Below, piece by piece: positions 41,560-53,203 of a DNA stretch of 64,000 nucleotides. Where the stretch lies: positions 62,001-126,000 of the forward strand of contig MCFE01000125.1 of assembly GCA_002104905.1 (NCBI GenBank), given 5' to 3'. Source of the stretch: Basidiobolus meristosporus CBS 931.73 (lineage: Eukaryota; Basidiobolomycota; Basidiobolomycetes; Basidiobolales; Basidiobolaceae). The notes below the pieces were generated by a model. It searched no databases. It saw only the letters and a list, made by a program, of their open reading frames with translations, and was not told where the DNA came from. Each line of letters opens with the position of its first letter. The stretch's first letter is position 1. Made by a program: the position numbers and the translations under genes.

Positions 41560-43922
41560 ATGTTACCCATAGAAAAAAATACCAAGGATACTTTATTGAG
41601 CCAAGTGAGCCCAGTAATTGTACTACTGGTGAGTGATTTGATGTTGTGGCTAGAGAAGTGGCATGTTTCCACAAATATCAGTAATTGGGGCTTTGAGGAT
41701 TCACCACTACTTCTTGCCTAAATGTTACTAGGATGCAACATACCCTGAATATGGTATGAATCAACAATTGTCATGCAGCTGGCAACATATGACTCAGAGA
41801 CCATCTGCATACAAGCATGTGTTGACAGTTGCATGGCACTCACATCAAAAAATGCCACCATTGCAAGGTGGCCAACTTGTATGGAATCCACTACCATTGG
41901 GGGAGAACATTATTCACACTTTGGATATATTCCAGTAACACCCTGTCTAAAGAAGCTCATGCAGTCTGACAAATATTGTGAAACTATGAAGACTGCACCT
42001 GGTATCAATCAAGCACAAACATATCCAATATATTTGATGGCAAATATTACAAACACCTAAGAAGCAAGGGCTACTTTGAAGGTATGTATGACTATGCCTT
42101 TGCCTTGGCACTTGATGGATTCTCATTAAGCAAGTACTCTACCAGCATATCCTGCTGGCCACTGATTCTCATCAACCTGAATTTGCCATTCATCTTACAG
42201 CACCAGAACAGAAGTCTGATAGTAGTATCACTGGTATCTGGGCCTAAATCATCATTCAACCTGGATAGCTGCCTGTATCTATTGCTGGATGAGCGTTGTA
42301 TTCTTTCCAGCAGGATAACAGTAAATGGCCATCATGTCAATGTGCATATTATTGTCTGTATTGGAGATACCCTGGCCATCAGCAAGATAGCTGGCTTTTC
42401 TGGGCACAATGGATGGTATTGCTGTCAGATGTGTAAGATCCAGGGGACTTACTCCATAACTCACACATATTATTATTACCCAAACACCAACACTGAGAGC
42501 ATCATCTTTCTGCAGAGGGAACATACAGAGGTCATCATACAATTGCAACAAAGTTGGCAAGCTATAAGTGATTGACCAGAATATGGGATTAATTGGAAAC
42601 TGGAGATACTTGAGATAGAGGGTATCTGTTGGAGCAAATGCTTTCCACAGGGGCAATGCATTTGCTTTTGAATAATATCCCTATAAAGAAGACCAAGTTG
42701 TACATGGGGCATTTCAAGCTAAATGAGCCCTTTGAGATACCTGAGAAATTTGAAAGAACTGGCAATATATTACAGAGTATCTGCTACTCTAAGTACATCT
42801 CAAAGGCTCCAATCAATATTCATACTCATATGCAACAATACAAGTGCAAGGACTGGATGAGCTAGAAATGCATTTATTCAAGTGGCCTTCTGAAGTAATT
42901 TCTACCAAGAGTACATTGGAGGAATTGGGAGTCATATGTGGACATTGTAGGAATACCTATCCAGAACCAGATCACCAATGCCAACTTGATACATATACAG
43001 GTTTTGTGTGAAGAGTTTGTGAAGGGATTTGAGCACCTATACTGCAAACATAAAGCTGAGCATTTGGATTTCTGCCACTACTATATCCATTTACTACTCC
43101 ATCTTGCTTAGTGTGTAGAGAATATTGGACCTTGCTACACCTTTGGGAGCTTCCTATGGAGCAGATATGTGGGGAGATAGGAAAACAAGTTAAGTTGCAG
43201 GTACTACCATATCCCAATCTCATCAACAATATTACCTTTAAGTCCATCATGGATGTGATGAATTGGCACATGGAGGACAGCCATGAAGAGTTGGAAGTAC
43301 TGAGGACAGATGTGCACATGGAGACACCTATGCCTATTGCATTAAGAAGCTAAGCAGCCTCATGCATGGGTAATCAGTTAAGTAATGCAAAGTTGGGTTG
43401 GGTGCAACAAGCATCTAGTTTCTATTAGGAACACTCTACCAAGGTATGCCAGATTTCTCTTGGTCACCAGCCAATTTCTACACCATTCAATATGGAATTT
43501 GCATAAACAAGAGCCAGAATGCACCTATAAGAGGGACTTGAACCTAGCCAGGAGAAGGAATACATTGGCTACATACCCAAATGTTCTTTGTGGATATTCA
43601 GGAGATATTCATGGCAGAAATGGCGGCAACCAAGCATATGTTTGCAAGTTGTATATGTTACCAGCGCTACAAGGTACATGGCAGCTTTGCAAGTGTTACA
43701 CTAAAAAGCTGTAGAGTTGAGGTGATAGACATATGTCAATTGAGGTAGGTGTGCATGATTGTCAAGGTTGGTAAACAGGAGGCCATGATATTTTTTGATT
43801 TAAACTATATGTGAAATACCCAGGGCAGTAGTGGGTAAGCAAATAAAGAGGGATAATTCTACAGTGGAATATGTGGATTGCACAAGCAGCAGTAGAAAAA
43901 GGAAATACCATTTGGTAAATTA
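41560..43922 (+). pseudogene. Tnp2 (CACTA) transposase of copy C, main part
   Basis: Continues the copy C transposase after the Copia insertion. It has the fullest Tnp2 core in the window: ALALDGFSLSKYSTS (about 42,103), WPLILINLNLPF, LIVVSLVSGPKS (about 42,216-42,252), YLLLDER, VNGHHVNVHIIVCIGDTLAI (about 42,325-42,380) and KIAGFSGHNGWYCCQMCKIQG (about 42,380-42,445). GD.LA and GFSGHNG..CC..C are hallmark blocks of Tnp2 transposases. It ends with a basic SSSRKRKYH stretch (about 43,888-43,915) that may be a nuclear-localisation signal. Open stretches of about 163 codons remain between stops. Confidence 0.85.
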
Positions 43923-44315
43923 GTACAGTAGTATTATATAGAACAAGCTGTAGGCTGCCATACTGCCATGATAATTCCATCAGAGGCTTGCAAAGTTGCC
44001 GTCAAAACACTGTCAAGCTTTTTGCCATATAAGACAATTGGATGTACTGGCCAGTTAGATCCACTCAAATGGTTGTAGAGTGCACTAAGACCGCAACATT
44101 GCCATCCCACCCTTGGTAAATTACTGTACAAACACTGTTATGTTTTTCAACTTTACTTGGCTGTAAAATTAGCCAAATGCTGTTCTGATCCTGGCAAAAG
44201 ATTGTGTAGATGATCATTAATTCCAAGCTGCTGGTATTATAGTGGTCTCCTGATGGGATCTTGATGGTTGATCTGGAGTGGATCCACCCACAGGAGCAAG
44301 TTATTTTTCATAGGG
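43923..44315. repeat. Right subterminal region of CACTA-like copy C
   Basis: Matches 26,909-27,306 of copy B, including TGTAGGCTGCCATACTGCC, TTTTTGCCATATAAGACAATTGG and CCAAGCTGCTGGTATTATAG. Ends TTATTTTTCATAGGG, a drifted form of TTATTTTTTGTAGTG. Confidence 0.65.
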
Positions 44316-44890
44316 ATTGTGTCTCAGCAAAATTAAGAATCTAATAATTACATTCTAGTTTTTACCCAAGCCTAGCATATCTAGCACTCCCAAGAACACC
44401 AAGCCTCACCTTCATTGCAGACCAATTCCATTGCCATTATGGCCAAACCCAGCTATTTACAGGACCAATATTGGACCAGAATTTCTCTGCCAATACTTCT
44501 GCCACTCTCTGACAATAGTTCAGTTAAACCCCCAAGAAAAAATATTAAGAAAAGGCCAGCAAAATACCATTGTAATATCAGCTGAATTTTAAATTTCTCA
44601 AAATTGACAACTCTTGATATTTCTGTTGTTAGCTGATGGGCAGGCAAGCAAACAAATTCTCCAGGAGGAGACCAGGCCAACTAGCATCCATGCCAAATTT
44701 GGTCATGTGCTACCCACTACTTTAATCAAAAATTGCATTTGAAATTTTGAACCAAAAACACCAGCTGAATACCAGCAGAATACCATCAGAATGCCAGCTA
44801 AAAATTATATGAATTCCAGGTTTAAGATTTTTCACAGGGGTTAAGCCATTCATGAGCTTGATTACATTTTCTCTTGGATGCAACAATCAT
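44316..44890. other. Unassigned AT-rich sequence
   Basis: No gene seen. A short stretch near 44,755-44,805 repeats CCAGC/AATACCA(T)CAG motifs. No repeat partner elsewhere in the window. Confidence 0.4.
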
Positions 44891-44894
44891 CACA

Positions 44895-45162
44895 ATTAGG
44901 TTTCCTATGGTGGGCATCAAGACAAATGCAAATAAAGAAACTTTGTTGCTTCTTCTAGTGCTTTAAGACTTCTATCCCTACACCTTTGTGAGGGCATTCC
45001 TCTCCCAGGACAACATCCCAGAGGCAACTTTCCTGCAGCAGCATCTTCATCTTCACCTTCTAGACTTGGTAGTTGGAACTGTCCAACTGTTGAGTAGAGG
45101 GAAATGCTCTAGTAAATGCAATAATGGTCACTCCGCAGAGTGACAGCTTGGGTCTCATAGCC
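44895..45162 (-). pseudogene. Copia gag N-terminal relic, minus strand
   Basis: Complement reads SSNYQV-KVKMKMLLQES-LWDVVLGEECP, matching the gag start of the Copia copies (NYQVWKVKMKMLLQERGLWD). The LTR follows directly at 45,163. Confidence 0.75.
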
Positions 45163-45510
45163 TTTTGTAAGAGTATTAGAGATATTGGAAGTGATTGGGA
45201 GAATAAATAAAGAATGAGTTTGCACTTGATGATTCATTAAATATAGAAGTGTGTTTGTATTTATACATGGCTGTGGCAAAACAGGCACAAAGGATATATA
45301 TAGAAAGGTTGTTTGTGCATTTGTGCAAAATTTGGGGCTGTTTGTACAACTGATCAAGAATTAATGTTCAGGGTACTTGATGTTTTAGTGAAAAAATTCC
45401 AAGTAAATCCAAACAAGGAATTTGGTCAGAGATCTGTGAAACTTGTAGACTGCAATCTAGGTGACTAAACTAGGCAATCATTTAGGTATAATTACAAAGC
45501 TTACAATGCA
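45163..45510 (-). repeat. Copia LTR, minus strand, diverged subfamily
   Basis: TTTTGTAAGAGTATTAGAG to AGCTTACAATGCA, 348 bp, aligned with the LTR at 41,209-41,559 but much more diverged. Confidence 0.7.
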
Positions 45511-45514
45511 TACA

Positions 45515-45592
45515 ACCATTGGCAGGAGTTACATTTGAATATCTTAGATGGCAATTGTGACTAGATGATAAGAATTTTTTCTTGAGAAGGAG
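45515..45592 (+). pseudogene. Copia pol 3' end relic, plus strand
   Basis: Reads LAGVTFEYLRW, the counterpart of LARDKFEYLRS that ends pol in the tandem copies, followed by GAGAAGGAGTG just before the next LTR. Confidence 0.65.
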
Positions 45593-45918
45593 TGTTGTAC
45601 ATTTGTAATCATACCTAAATATTCACCTAAACTAGTCACTTAAATAAATCTGGCCAAATTTCTTGTTAGGACTTACTTGGAATAGTTGCACCAAAGCACC
45701 AGGTACTCATAACATGTGATATTGGTAGGTTGCCCAAACATTCCCAATCTTTGCAAGCATGCACTTTAGACCTTCCTAAGCATATTGTATGTGTGTGTTT
45801 TGCCAATGCCATGTCAAAGTACAAATACCACTATTATGTTGAATAAATCATTGAGTAGGAACCACATAATCTACTTGTGTTACCAATCTCTGCCAATATC
45901 TCCAAAACTCTAACAACA
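45593..45918 (+). repeat. Copia LTR, plus strand, diverged subfamily
   Basis: TGTTGTACATTTGTAATC to CTCTAACAACA, 326 bp, aligned with the Copia LTRs above. It lies tail to tail with the minus-strand LTR at 45,163-45,510. Confidence 0.75.
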
Positions 45919-46265
45919 GCAATAGGTAATTGGCACAAAAAGTCAAGGAAATTGGCAAGGATAGCTCCTTCTTCACTTTGGCAAGATTCATCAGATAGAG
46001 TGGACAACTACTAAATCACATTCATTGTGGCAAAGCTGAGTTTCTTCAGGGTGTCCAGGCCAATGGAAGATAGCTATGGCAAATGTAGAACACCTCAGGA
46101 TATTATGCTGCACAGCACATGGCAAAAAAATTGCCTGGAAATTGGTTGATGATTTATCCACAAAGGGTGAAGTACATAATCTTAGGCTACTTCGATGAGA
46201 GTAAGGCCCACAGACTGTACAGTGGCAAAGTGAAGAAGCCGATCAAGTGGAAGTGCTTCACCGGG
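45919..46265 (+). pseudogene. Copia integrase C-terminal relic at the compartment boundary
   Basis: From 46,083 the reading VEHLRILCCTAHGKKIAW and, after a frame change, LGYFDESKAHRLYSGKVKKPIK (split) matches AEHLRIFGCTAYAKKLAGN and LGYCNESKAYRLYNTKAKKLIK of copy 1. It is the last transposon sequence I can recognise; base composition changes right after it. Confidence 0.75.
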
Positions 46266-46755
46266 TAGGGAAACTTCGGCCTTGAGAAGTCAAAAAAATC
46301 CGAAGATGTTTAAACTGACAAATGTGGAGTTGTGCCTGGTAAGCTCGTGGGAAAATCAATACCTCGAAAGTACCACGCAATCTGATAGCATCATCATGGG
46401 TATTCTGGCGGAAAGTGCCACCAGGTCAAAGGCGTAGAACCACGAGGCATTTGACATTCCGATCCGAGTGGGTCGCCAACATACGGATAGCATATGATGG
46501 GCTCCAGTCGCGAGATGATGGGAAGGGGCCAATGGGTGGTCCAGCGGCGAGGAAAATCCCACCATTATAGCCCAACTAAATCCACCGCGAATGAATGGAT
46601 GGTGCGTAAATCGAGGGGGATTATCCAACAAAGGGAAGTTTTTTTTCCACCCGAAATCTCATAGGTGGACCGACTCCGGTAGGAGAGGGGATTTTGTGAG
46701 GGGGGGACGTTCGAGTGACCACCGTTGCATAGTTTCCTTTGAAAGCCACCCAGAT
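46266..46755. promoter_or_regulatory. Upstream region of the Red1/ZFC3H1-like gene
   Basis: CpG-containing, GC-richer sequence between the last Copia relic and the first host ATG. The frame stays open upstream to 46,591, but I prefer the ATG at 46,756. No TATA box that I would trust. Confidence 0.4.
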
Positions 46756-49700
46756 ATGGATCTTGAGGCTCTTAGAAAGGCCGCGCTACAAACCCGACGT
46801 GCCAAGAGCCAACTCACGGTCCCTTCCATAGACAAGCCCTTCCCTGACGCCAAGAACGCGACAGGGGTTGTACAGGACAGACCCAATCAAGTGGTGTCTG
46901 GCAAGCCGGAGGCTGTTCACGATGTCCAGGAACCCACCTTAATCGATGAAGACTCAACTTCAGACAATGCTCCTACAGACTCCACGAGTAGCCCTACTTC
47001 CATAGATCGTCGTGTTAACCCTTCTGTGGCTGTTTACACCGAAGCTGGTGAGATGGCTGAGGACATAGAACCCAGGGAAGGCACAGCTCCCGTCGACGAG
47101 ACAGTTGAGAGCGAAGAGGATAGAGAGGATGGGAATTATTAGAAGACCCACCCGAAAGCGAAGAGACGGAGTCGCTACCCCAGGAAGCCACCCTAAAGAA
47201 AGAGCAGGACGAATACACGGCATTGCTCAACGATTATCAACGGTGTATAGATAGAAGAACCGCGAAAAAATCGAAAGCGGAGAAACGGAAGCTCAAGGGG
47301 AAGCGGAAGGAGGAGCAGCAATTCCTTCGGTTCAACGACCCACGGTTGTACCCGGAACCCATGGGCCCCTTTAGAACTATCTTCCCGAGAAGAGCCGGCA
47401 GACACCCATACCTACCTGCGAACCAATTCTTGCCCCCTAATATGACCCGGTTCCGCGCCCCTCATCGCTCGCACGAAACCCACGAGCTGTACCGGCCTTT
47501 GCCCGACGTAGGTCAGTATTCTTGGTTGTATCCCCCGGTACGGGAATCCCCCACTCACCCAGTTTTTCACGTAGCCGCCGCCCCTCAAGCATTTAATAGA
47601 CACCCGAACGAATACCATGCTCATGTTAATACGCAACGCCCGTCCCGGACCGAACCGGAATTCATCCGAAACCCTATGAACCCTAACGACTTGGCCCCAC
47701 TGTTAGCCAACGCACTGACACAGCTCCAAAGCAAACAGGCCGCCTTCCCCCCGCCCGGTTCGAATGCTCCGCGCTCAGGGACCGCGCATCCATCCAACTC
47801 ACCTGCATCTTCGGAGATGGGCCACCCACACCGCAACGAAGTCGACACCGCCTTCTCACTTGCCAAGCAAATCACCCAAGGGTTGGTAAACATCGGGCTG
47901 TCGGCGCAAAGCATCATCAGCTACGGGGTTCCCAAAGAGCTGGTCGATGCCTGTCTTGCCGAAGCCAGGCCGAACATGGAGAATGGTGCGTTGGAAGAGC
48001 CTCAGTATGAGGGGGACGACATGGAGTTGGACGACTCCGAGGACAGCGCAGCCAACCACATCCTTAACAACAAATGGGTCACGGTGCGAGGCAAGGAGGA
48101 CGCCAGACTTGGGACGAACTCCGCCCGGGAGAGCAGTAGCGAGTCCGTCGGCATCGTTACGAATCGCAGCACGAGCGAACCGTACAAGCCCCCGAGCCGA
48201 TTTTATAGGGAGAAGCGAAAGCTCTTTGTCCCGGACCGGCCGATGCGCCACATACTGATCAGCGACTCGGAAGACGACTCGGATCATGCCGAGTCGGAAA
48301 CCAAGCGTGGGAGCCACTCGGTCGTCCAGGAGTTGGCGGCCAAGGAAAGGGCGATCATTGCGTTGCGGGAATCGATCGCTAGAAAAGAAGCCCAGAAGAA
48401 TATGAGCAAGGAGGCCAGCCCGGTAAGTATATCCGAGGCCTCATCCAGTTCCGGCCATGCGTCTTACGTAGGCCTGTTCCTCTTCCCGTTTAGATAACCG
48501 CTAGTCAGCCTCAGGTGGACAAACAACCCGGCTCCATGCCAGCTCAGGTAATCAACCAGTCACCTAGGTCAACGAAATCCACCCCAATCCAGAGCGATGG
48601 GCAGCGAGCGTTGCCAAATCCATCCGATGCCGGTGACGAGCTCGTGAAAAAGATCGAATCCGAGATCGTGATCAGGCGGGATTACATGTCGCTGGTGGAA
48701 TCGGAGCTTGTCGAGGAGGAGGAGGAGCTCAAGGCGGTCCAGGGGCAGATCGACGGCTTCGACGCGGAGACTTCCAAGAACGACGAGTCGATCGCCAAGT
48801 ACGCCTCAGAGATTGCCGCGTTGCAACGCAAGATAGAAGAGGTCCGGAAGCACAGCGAGCTGGTGGCCCGGAAAAAGTTGGTCACCGCCTCCCGTGCCAA
48901 AAGGCTGCAGGAGAAAATCCAGTCTGGTCGCCGCTCGGTATCCGATATACAGAAGCAAATCAGCAAGAGTCAAAAGCGCCTGGCTAAGTTGCGTACCATT
49001 TCTGCACCGACAAAGGGTAATAAACTGCGAAGATGTCAACCTTGATTTTGTGGCTTAAGTCGGTTAACTTGTGTGTATTCTTCGGTCTATCGTTAGTTCA
49101 ATCAGCCTTGTCCGAATACGGTCACCTCCCTGGTATGCAGCAAGCAGAGCCAGCACCTACCTCTACCCCTGCTCCTACCCCAAACCATCTCAGCTCAGAC
49201 ATGGGAAGAGGTAAGCTACAAAAGGCCACTAACAAGGCGCCCGTGGACTCGTATAATGCTATGCCTCAACCCAATGAGGAATCTAACATGGATGTCGATG
49301 CCAATGCTCTTGTGCCAGGCGAGAAAGCCTCTTCGCATATTCCAAGCAATGCACTGCCCAACGATGAAGCGAATTCGTCTACCAAAGGTACTGATTATTT
49401 AGCAAAACCCAATGACCAGAAACCACCGGCGGATCCCACGCCTCGTAGCCCAGACCCCACCAGCGACAAAAGTCGAAAGCTGAACGAGCTTAACAAGAAG
49501 GTGAAAGCGATCCACAAGGAACAACAGGCTTTGGCCAAGCTTTTGAGCAAGCACAGGGCGCGTTCAAAGGCTGCACCTTCTTTACAATATCCAAAACTGC
49601 AGAGGTTTCTTGAAACAGGAACCCTGGTTCTAGATGGCAAGCACAAGCACGATGCGTCCCCGCTCCAGACCTTCCTCAGAGCCTCAGTCTGGAATACCGA

Positions 49701-52700
49701 GCGCACGGTTGAGCCGCTGTATGATTTGTCGAACTTTCTTCAATCTGCAGACTCCGTCGCGCTTCCCACTGATTTGGTCTCCCACTCCGGTGGACATGAG
49801 CCAACCGCAAAGATGGCTCGGAATCACCAGCGTCTAATCCTCCGGGATAGAGAGGTTGGTAGCAAGTCACTTTCATCCATCTGCGATTGACAGCAGCACT
49901 AACTCCAGCACCAGACTGCATCGGATACCCCCCGCACAGCCTACACAGCATATTGTTCCCCGCTAAGGGCTTTCAAAGCGTCGATACTTTCGCCCTACTT
50001 CGTCCGCACTGCGTCGAAAGACCCCCCTTTTTGCTACCAAATCGACCCTGCCCAAAAGATCTGTATGTACGAAGTAGCCGGCGGAGAATGCAATGATGAC
50101 ACTTGTACCTCGCAACACTTCCGAGATGTCCGGCTCAGTGGTCAGTGTTCTCTTTCTTTCCGGTTTCGCACCTTGTCAGCCGGGCTTTTTCTCACCCTCG
50201 CGTTTACCCCCATCGCTAGATGATGACCATTTCGTGACCCTTATCTCAAGTATTTCAATGGGCGAAGCAGGCGCGCATTCAAAGTATCTTGAGGAGGTTC
50301 GCTCGCAGCTAACCGCTCTGAGAGATACTCCCAAATGGGATCCTCAGCACATACAGGAAACCATCGTCCAGACAAAGGTAGCCCATCTTGCCACGGCTGA
50401 GGAGGGGGCCTGTCCAGTGACCTCATCGCTGAACAGCATCCCAGCGCCAGAAGCCCGTAAGAGTAGCGTAGTTCGTCGGACAGCCGCGAAATTCACCTCG
50501 GTTGATATCACAAGTGGAGATCTGGCCTCAACCGCCAAGCCGTTTACCGTTGAATGGATACTTGAAAATTATGAAGGAGAACACGGTGGGGAGAACCCCT
50601 CGACAGAGAATCCAGCCGAGACGGTGACGCCCCGAAGTGAGCAGGCGTGGGTCGAGTATGCCACCTCGTTGCTTCCTCATCTATCAAAGGCCAAGGCAAA
50701 CGACCAGACGTGCAATATCGATCGGTCACTCCAGATCCTGTCGCAAGCGCTGGAGAACCACTGCACCTCGGAATTCCTCTGGAATTTCTACTTCGAGCTG
50801 TACATCTATATACGCGGGGATGGCGCCGACGAGATTCGGAAGATGTTTGAGACGGCCATCAGGCTGAACACCCAAAGCGCGCTGATATGGTGGAGGTTAG
50901 TGGTTGTGAATGCGATTCATCGAATACCATGCTAACGAAGGCCTAAGGTATTACCAGTGGGAACCGGAGACGGGGAGGAAATTGGCGGTTTTGAAGAGGA
51001 TGCTGTCCCAGTTCATCATGGAGAACACCTCCAATCTGGGTAAGCACCCGCATACATCCTCCACTTGCGAAGTACCTCATTAACCCGATCGTTGCCTTTT
51101 AAGATTTCGATCTGCTCTCTAGACTCCGGTTGGATATTGTGATTCAAATAGTTCGGAACCTCATCCTTGTTGAGGGAGCTGCCTCTGCTCTTCGCTTTCT
51201 CACAAGCTACCTTACAGCGACAGGGATCGGCCATATAAAAGATCTTCTGCTAGGAGAGGTTGCTATGCATGAATCAGCAATCACCAGCGAAGCGATTAAC
51301 GGGGCATGGATCGTTGGTGCGATGGCCATATCGGATGTGACAATTGCCTGGTTGATCTACCTCCATCTTTATTGGTTTGATTCCCTTCCTGAGTTATCTT
51401 ATGATGCCCCTTATGAGTACCTGTCAAGGCCGCAACTGTTTACTCTGAGGTGGTCTGTAGCTGCGAGTTGTGATGCGGGCATGATCGATGAGGCGAAGCA
51501 AATTCTGCAAATGCTGATGAGCTCGCGGGTGGCAACCCACCGATCCTCTTTGGTCACTTTATGTAGAAACTACGCCAACTTGATCAAGTTGCCTCTACAG
51601 GAGACTGGAGAGAATGCTGATGAGCTCCTCGAGCAAGTGCTTCAGAAGTATAGGCATCCAGAGCTCTGGAGCATCAAGGCCGACCTCTTGATGGTGAGTT
51701 GAAGCATCGGTTGGTAGTGTTGTGGTGCCCCTTTGAAACTGACCCTTCTGAGTGACCAATAGGATAGCGGGAATTTCCAGGCGGCAGAGCTCGTGCTGAT
51801 AGAAGCCATCAAGGAATGTCAGAGCTTTGCACTCTGCAATCATTATGCTAGGCTGAAGATCTTGCAAGGCGACAGACAAGGGCTTTTGGTATCCCTGAAG
51901 CGGCCGTTAGAGATCTGCTTCAGTGATACCGAGGGTTTGGATGCTGATGGCCTCCTGGAGATGTATCGATATCTACTGGACCTCACTTTCAGCGTGCCTA
52001 GCAAACGTCTGAAGACATCAGTCAGAACTCCGCAAACCTCCCAGGATTTCCATCTGTGGAGCAACTTCTTGACCCTGTCGTATGTGTTGGAGAGTGCGGA
52101 AACGTTCACGCGAAACCTGGAATATACGTTGACCAAGCTAGAGAACATTCACGAACGGTCGATCCTTGCAAATGAGTAAACTATCGATCACGCTTACGAG
52201 GGAAGAACTGAAAACTGAATCGGGCTCGTCTATTTAGGTTCATCCGCTACACGCTGGGGGTTAGGTATTCGAAATCCCAGAAGCCCCTACCGATCTCCGG
52301 GTTCGTCAACACACTCAACCAGACGTTGAAGCACTTGGTGGTTTCCGAAGCCATCCCCTACGCCCGCCATTCGGACGCGAGCACGGACTTGCTGAAGCTA
52401 CGCCCCTTGAAGGTCCATGGATTTTCCATGTCTACTCCATGGCCCATGTAATAACAGTGTTCCCACTCCAGGACTCTACCAGCGTTATCTCGATGGCACA
52501 CGTTTTGGCAGGCTATCTGTCTCTGGACACTCAGGAACTATGCCTGAGCTCGATACTTCGGATCTTCCCCGGTAGCGCCCACCTGCGAATCATGTAAGAG
52601 CAGGGGAAGCCTCGCCCGCGCGCCACCTAAACTCATTTTTCCACCCAATAGGACGGCAAATCTCCACCTTCACCTGGATCACCTTGAGAACGGGATCAAG

Positions 52701-52907
52701 CAGCTATTGTACAGTTTATCCATGAACCCTAGAGATCGTAAGCTATGGGCAATGTATGTTCGTATGTTCGTGACCATCCTCCGCCCCAACTAATCTCGTT
52801 GTAGCTTGCTCGAGTACGAAACGACCTGTTGTCGAAGGGCCCTCAAGGATGTCCCTTGGATCCCTTTGGCGGAGAAATACTCGGGTTTCGAGCCATCCGT
52901 TTCGTAG
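46756..52907 (+). CDS. Red1/ZFC3H1-like nuclear RNA-surveillance scaffold
   Basis: Probable scaffold linking the Mtr4-type helicase to the nuclear exosome (MTREC/PAXT complexes). Start MDLEALRKAALQTRRAKSQL. Exons: 46,756-about 47,047, about 47,128-48,422, 48,509-49,016, 49,106-49,854, 49,915-50,140, 50,220-50,895, 50,948-51,039, 51,104-51,693, 51,763-52,175, 52,238-52,412, 52,472-52,593, 52,652-52,753, 52,805-52,907; about 1780 residues. The N-terminal half is low-complexity and charged; a coiled coil lies at 48,680-49,000. The diagnostic part is YCSPLRAFKA (49,951) followed by CMYEVAGGECNDDTCTSQH (about 50,059-50,115), a CX8CX4CX3H finger as in the zf-C3H1 family. The rest is helical, HAT/TPR-like (FYFELYIYIRG; LWSIKADLLM; ALKDVPW at the end). 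From 48,509 on, the exons sum to whole codons. The first junction is uncertain. Confidence 0.75.
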
Positions 52908-53203
52908 GCCTGCGCACAGGGAGTCGGACTTATGGTTGGTTGATTTTCATTATTGTATTTATTGTTCTTTTCATACTTTGTGGTGAAGAAGTTCAGTAAG
53001 ATCTCCGTAGCAGAGCAGAGCAGAACAGAATAGAATCGGTTGATATAGTTTTGGTGTACATAGAGAAATGACTATTCATAATAAAAGGAATCACCATCCA
53101 ATCCATGCGTGACAAATTGTTTGATCCTCGGGTGAATCCCCGCCTTTCCCAGTTCCACAGTTTGGGTCTTGGAGAGTACCCGTGTTGAATATATCCTCAC
53201 CTC
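52908..53203. other. Intergenic region between the RNA-processing genes
   Basis: 296 bp; T-rich 3' flank of the upstream gene (TTATTGTATTTATTG, 52,952-52,966; AATAAAAGG at about 53,080) and the promoter of the TOE1-like gene. No other feature seen. Confidence 0.4.

Larger units (their letters stand above)
16412..44315 (+). mobile_element. CACTA-like element, copy C, expanded by nested insertions
   Basis: The left end CCCTGTAAATAATAATTG (16,412) and the complement of the right end, CCCTATGAAAAATAACTTG (44,315), are imperfect terminal inverted repeats. Inside, pieces of the accessory gene (minus) and the Tnp2 gene (plus) appear in order when four sets of insertions are removed: L3 at 16,442-17,384, an L4/Copia-LTR block at 18,165-19,018, CACTA-like copy B at 19,257-27,306, L3 at 27,917-28,986 and a Copia at 29,372-41,559. 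Seams restore homologous sequence with 4-5 bp overlaps. Flanking 3-mers (AGT/ATT) are only a weak target duplication. The original element was about 5 kb. Confidence 0.75.

Noticed and set aside
1-46265. Repeat-induced point mutation (RIP) as cause of the decay
   Set aside because: What I can see by eye is loss of CpG in particular; I could not show the CpA-to-TpA bias that defines RIP. Dinucleotide counts would decide.
46591-46755. Upstream in-frame start (46,591) for the Red1/ZFC3H1-like gene
   Set aside because: The extra 55 codons (MNGWCVNRGG..) look like untranslated sequence, and MDLEALRKAA at 46,756 resembles a genuine start.
47856-48317. 153-codon minus-strand open frame over the second exon of the Red1/ZFC3H1-like gene
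   Set aside because: Shadow of a GC-rich coding exon; no features and no splice context of its own.
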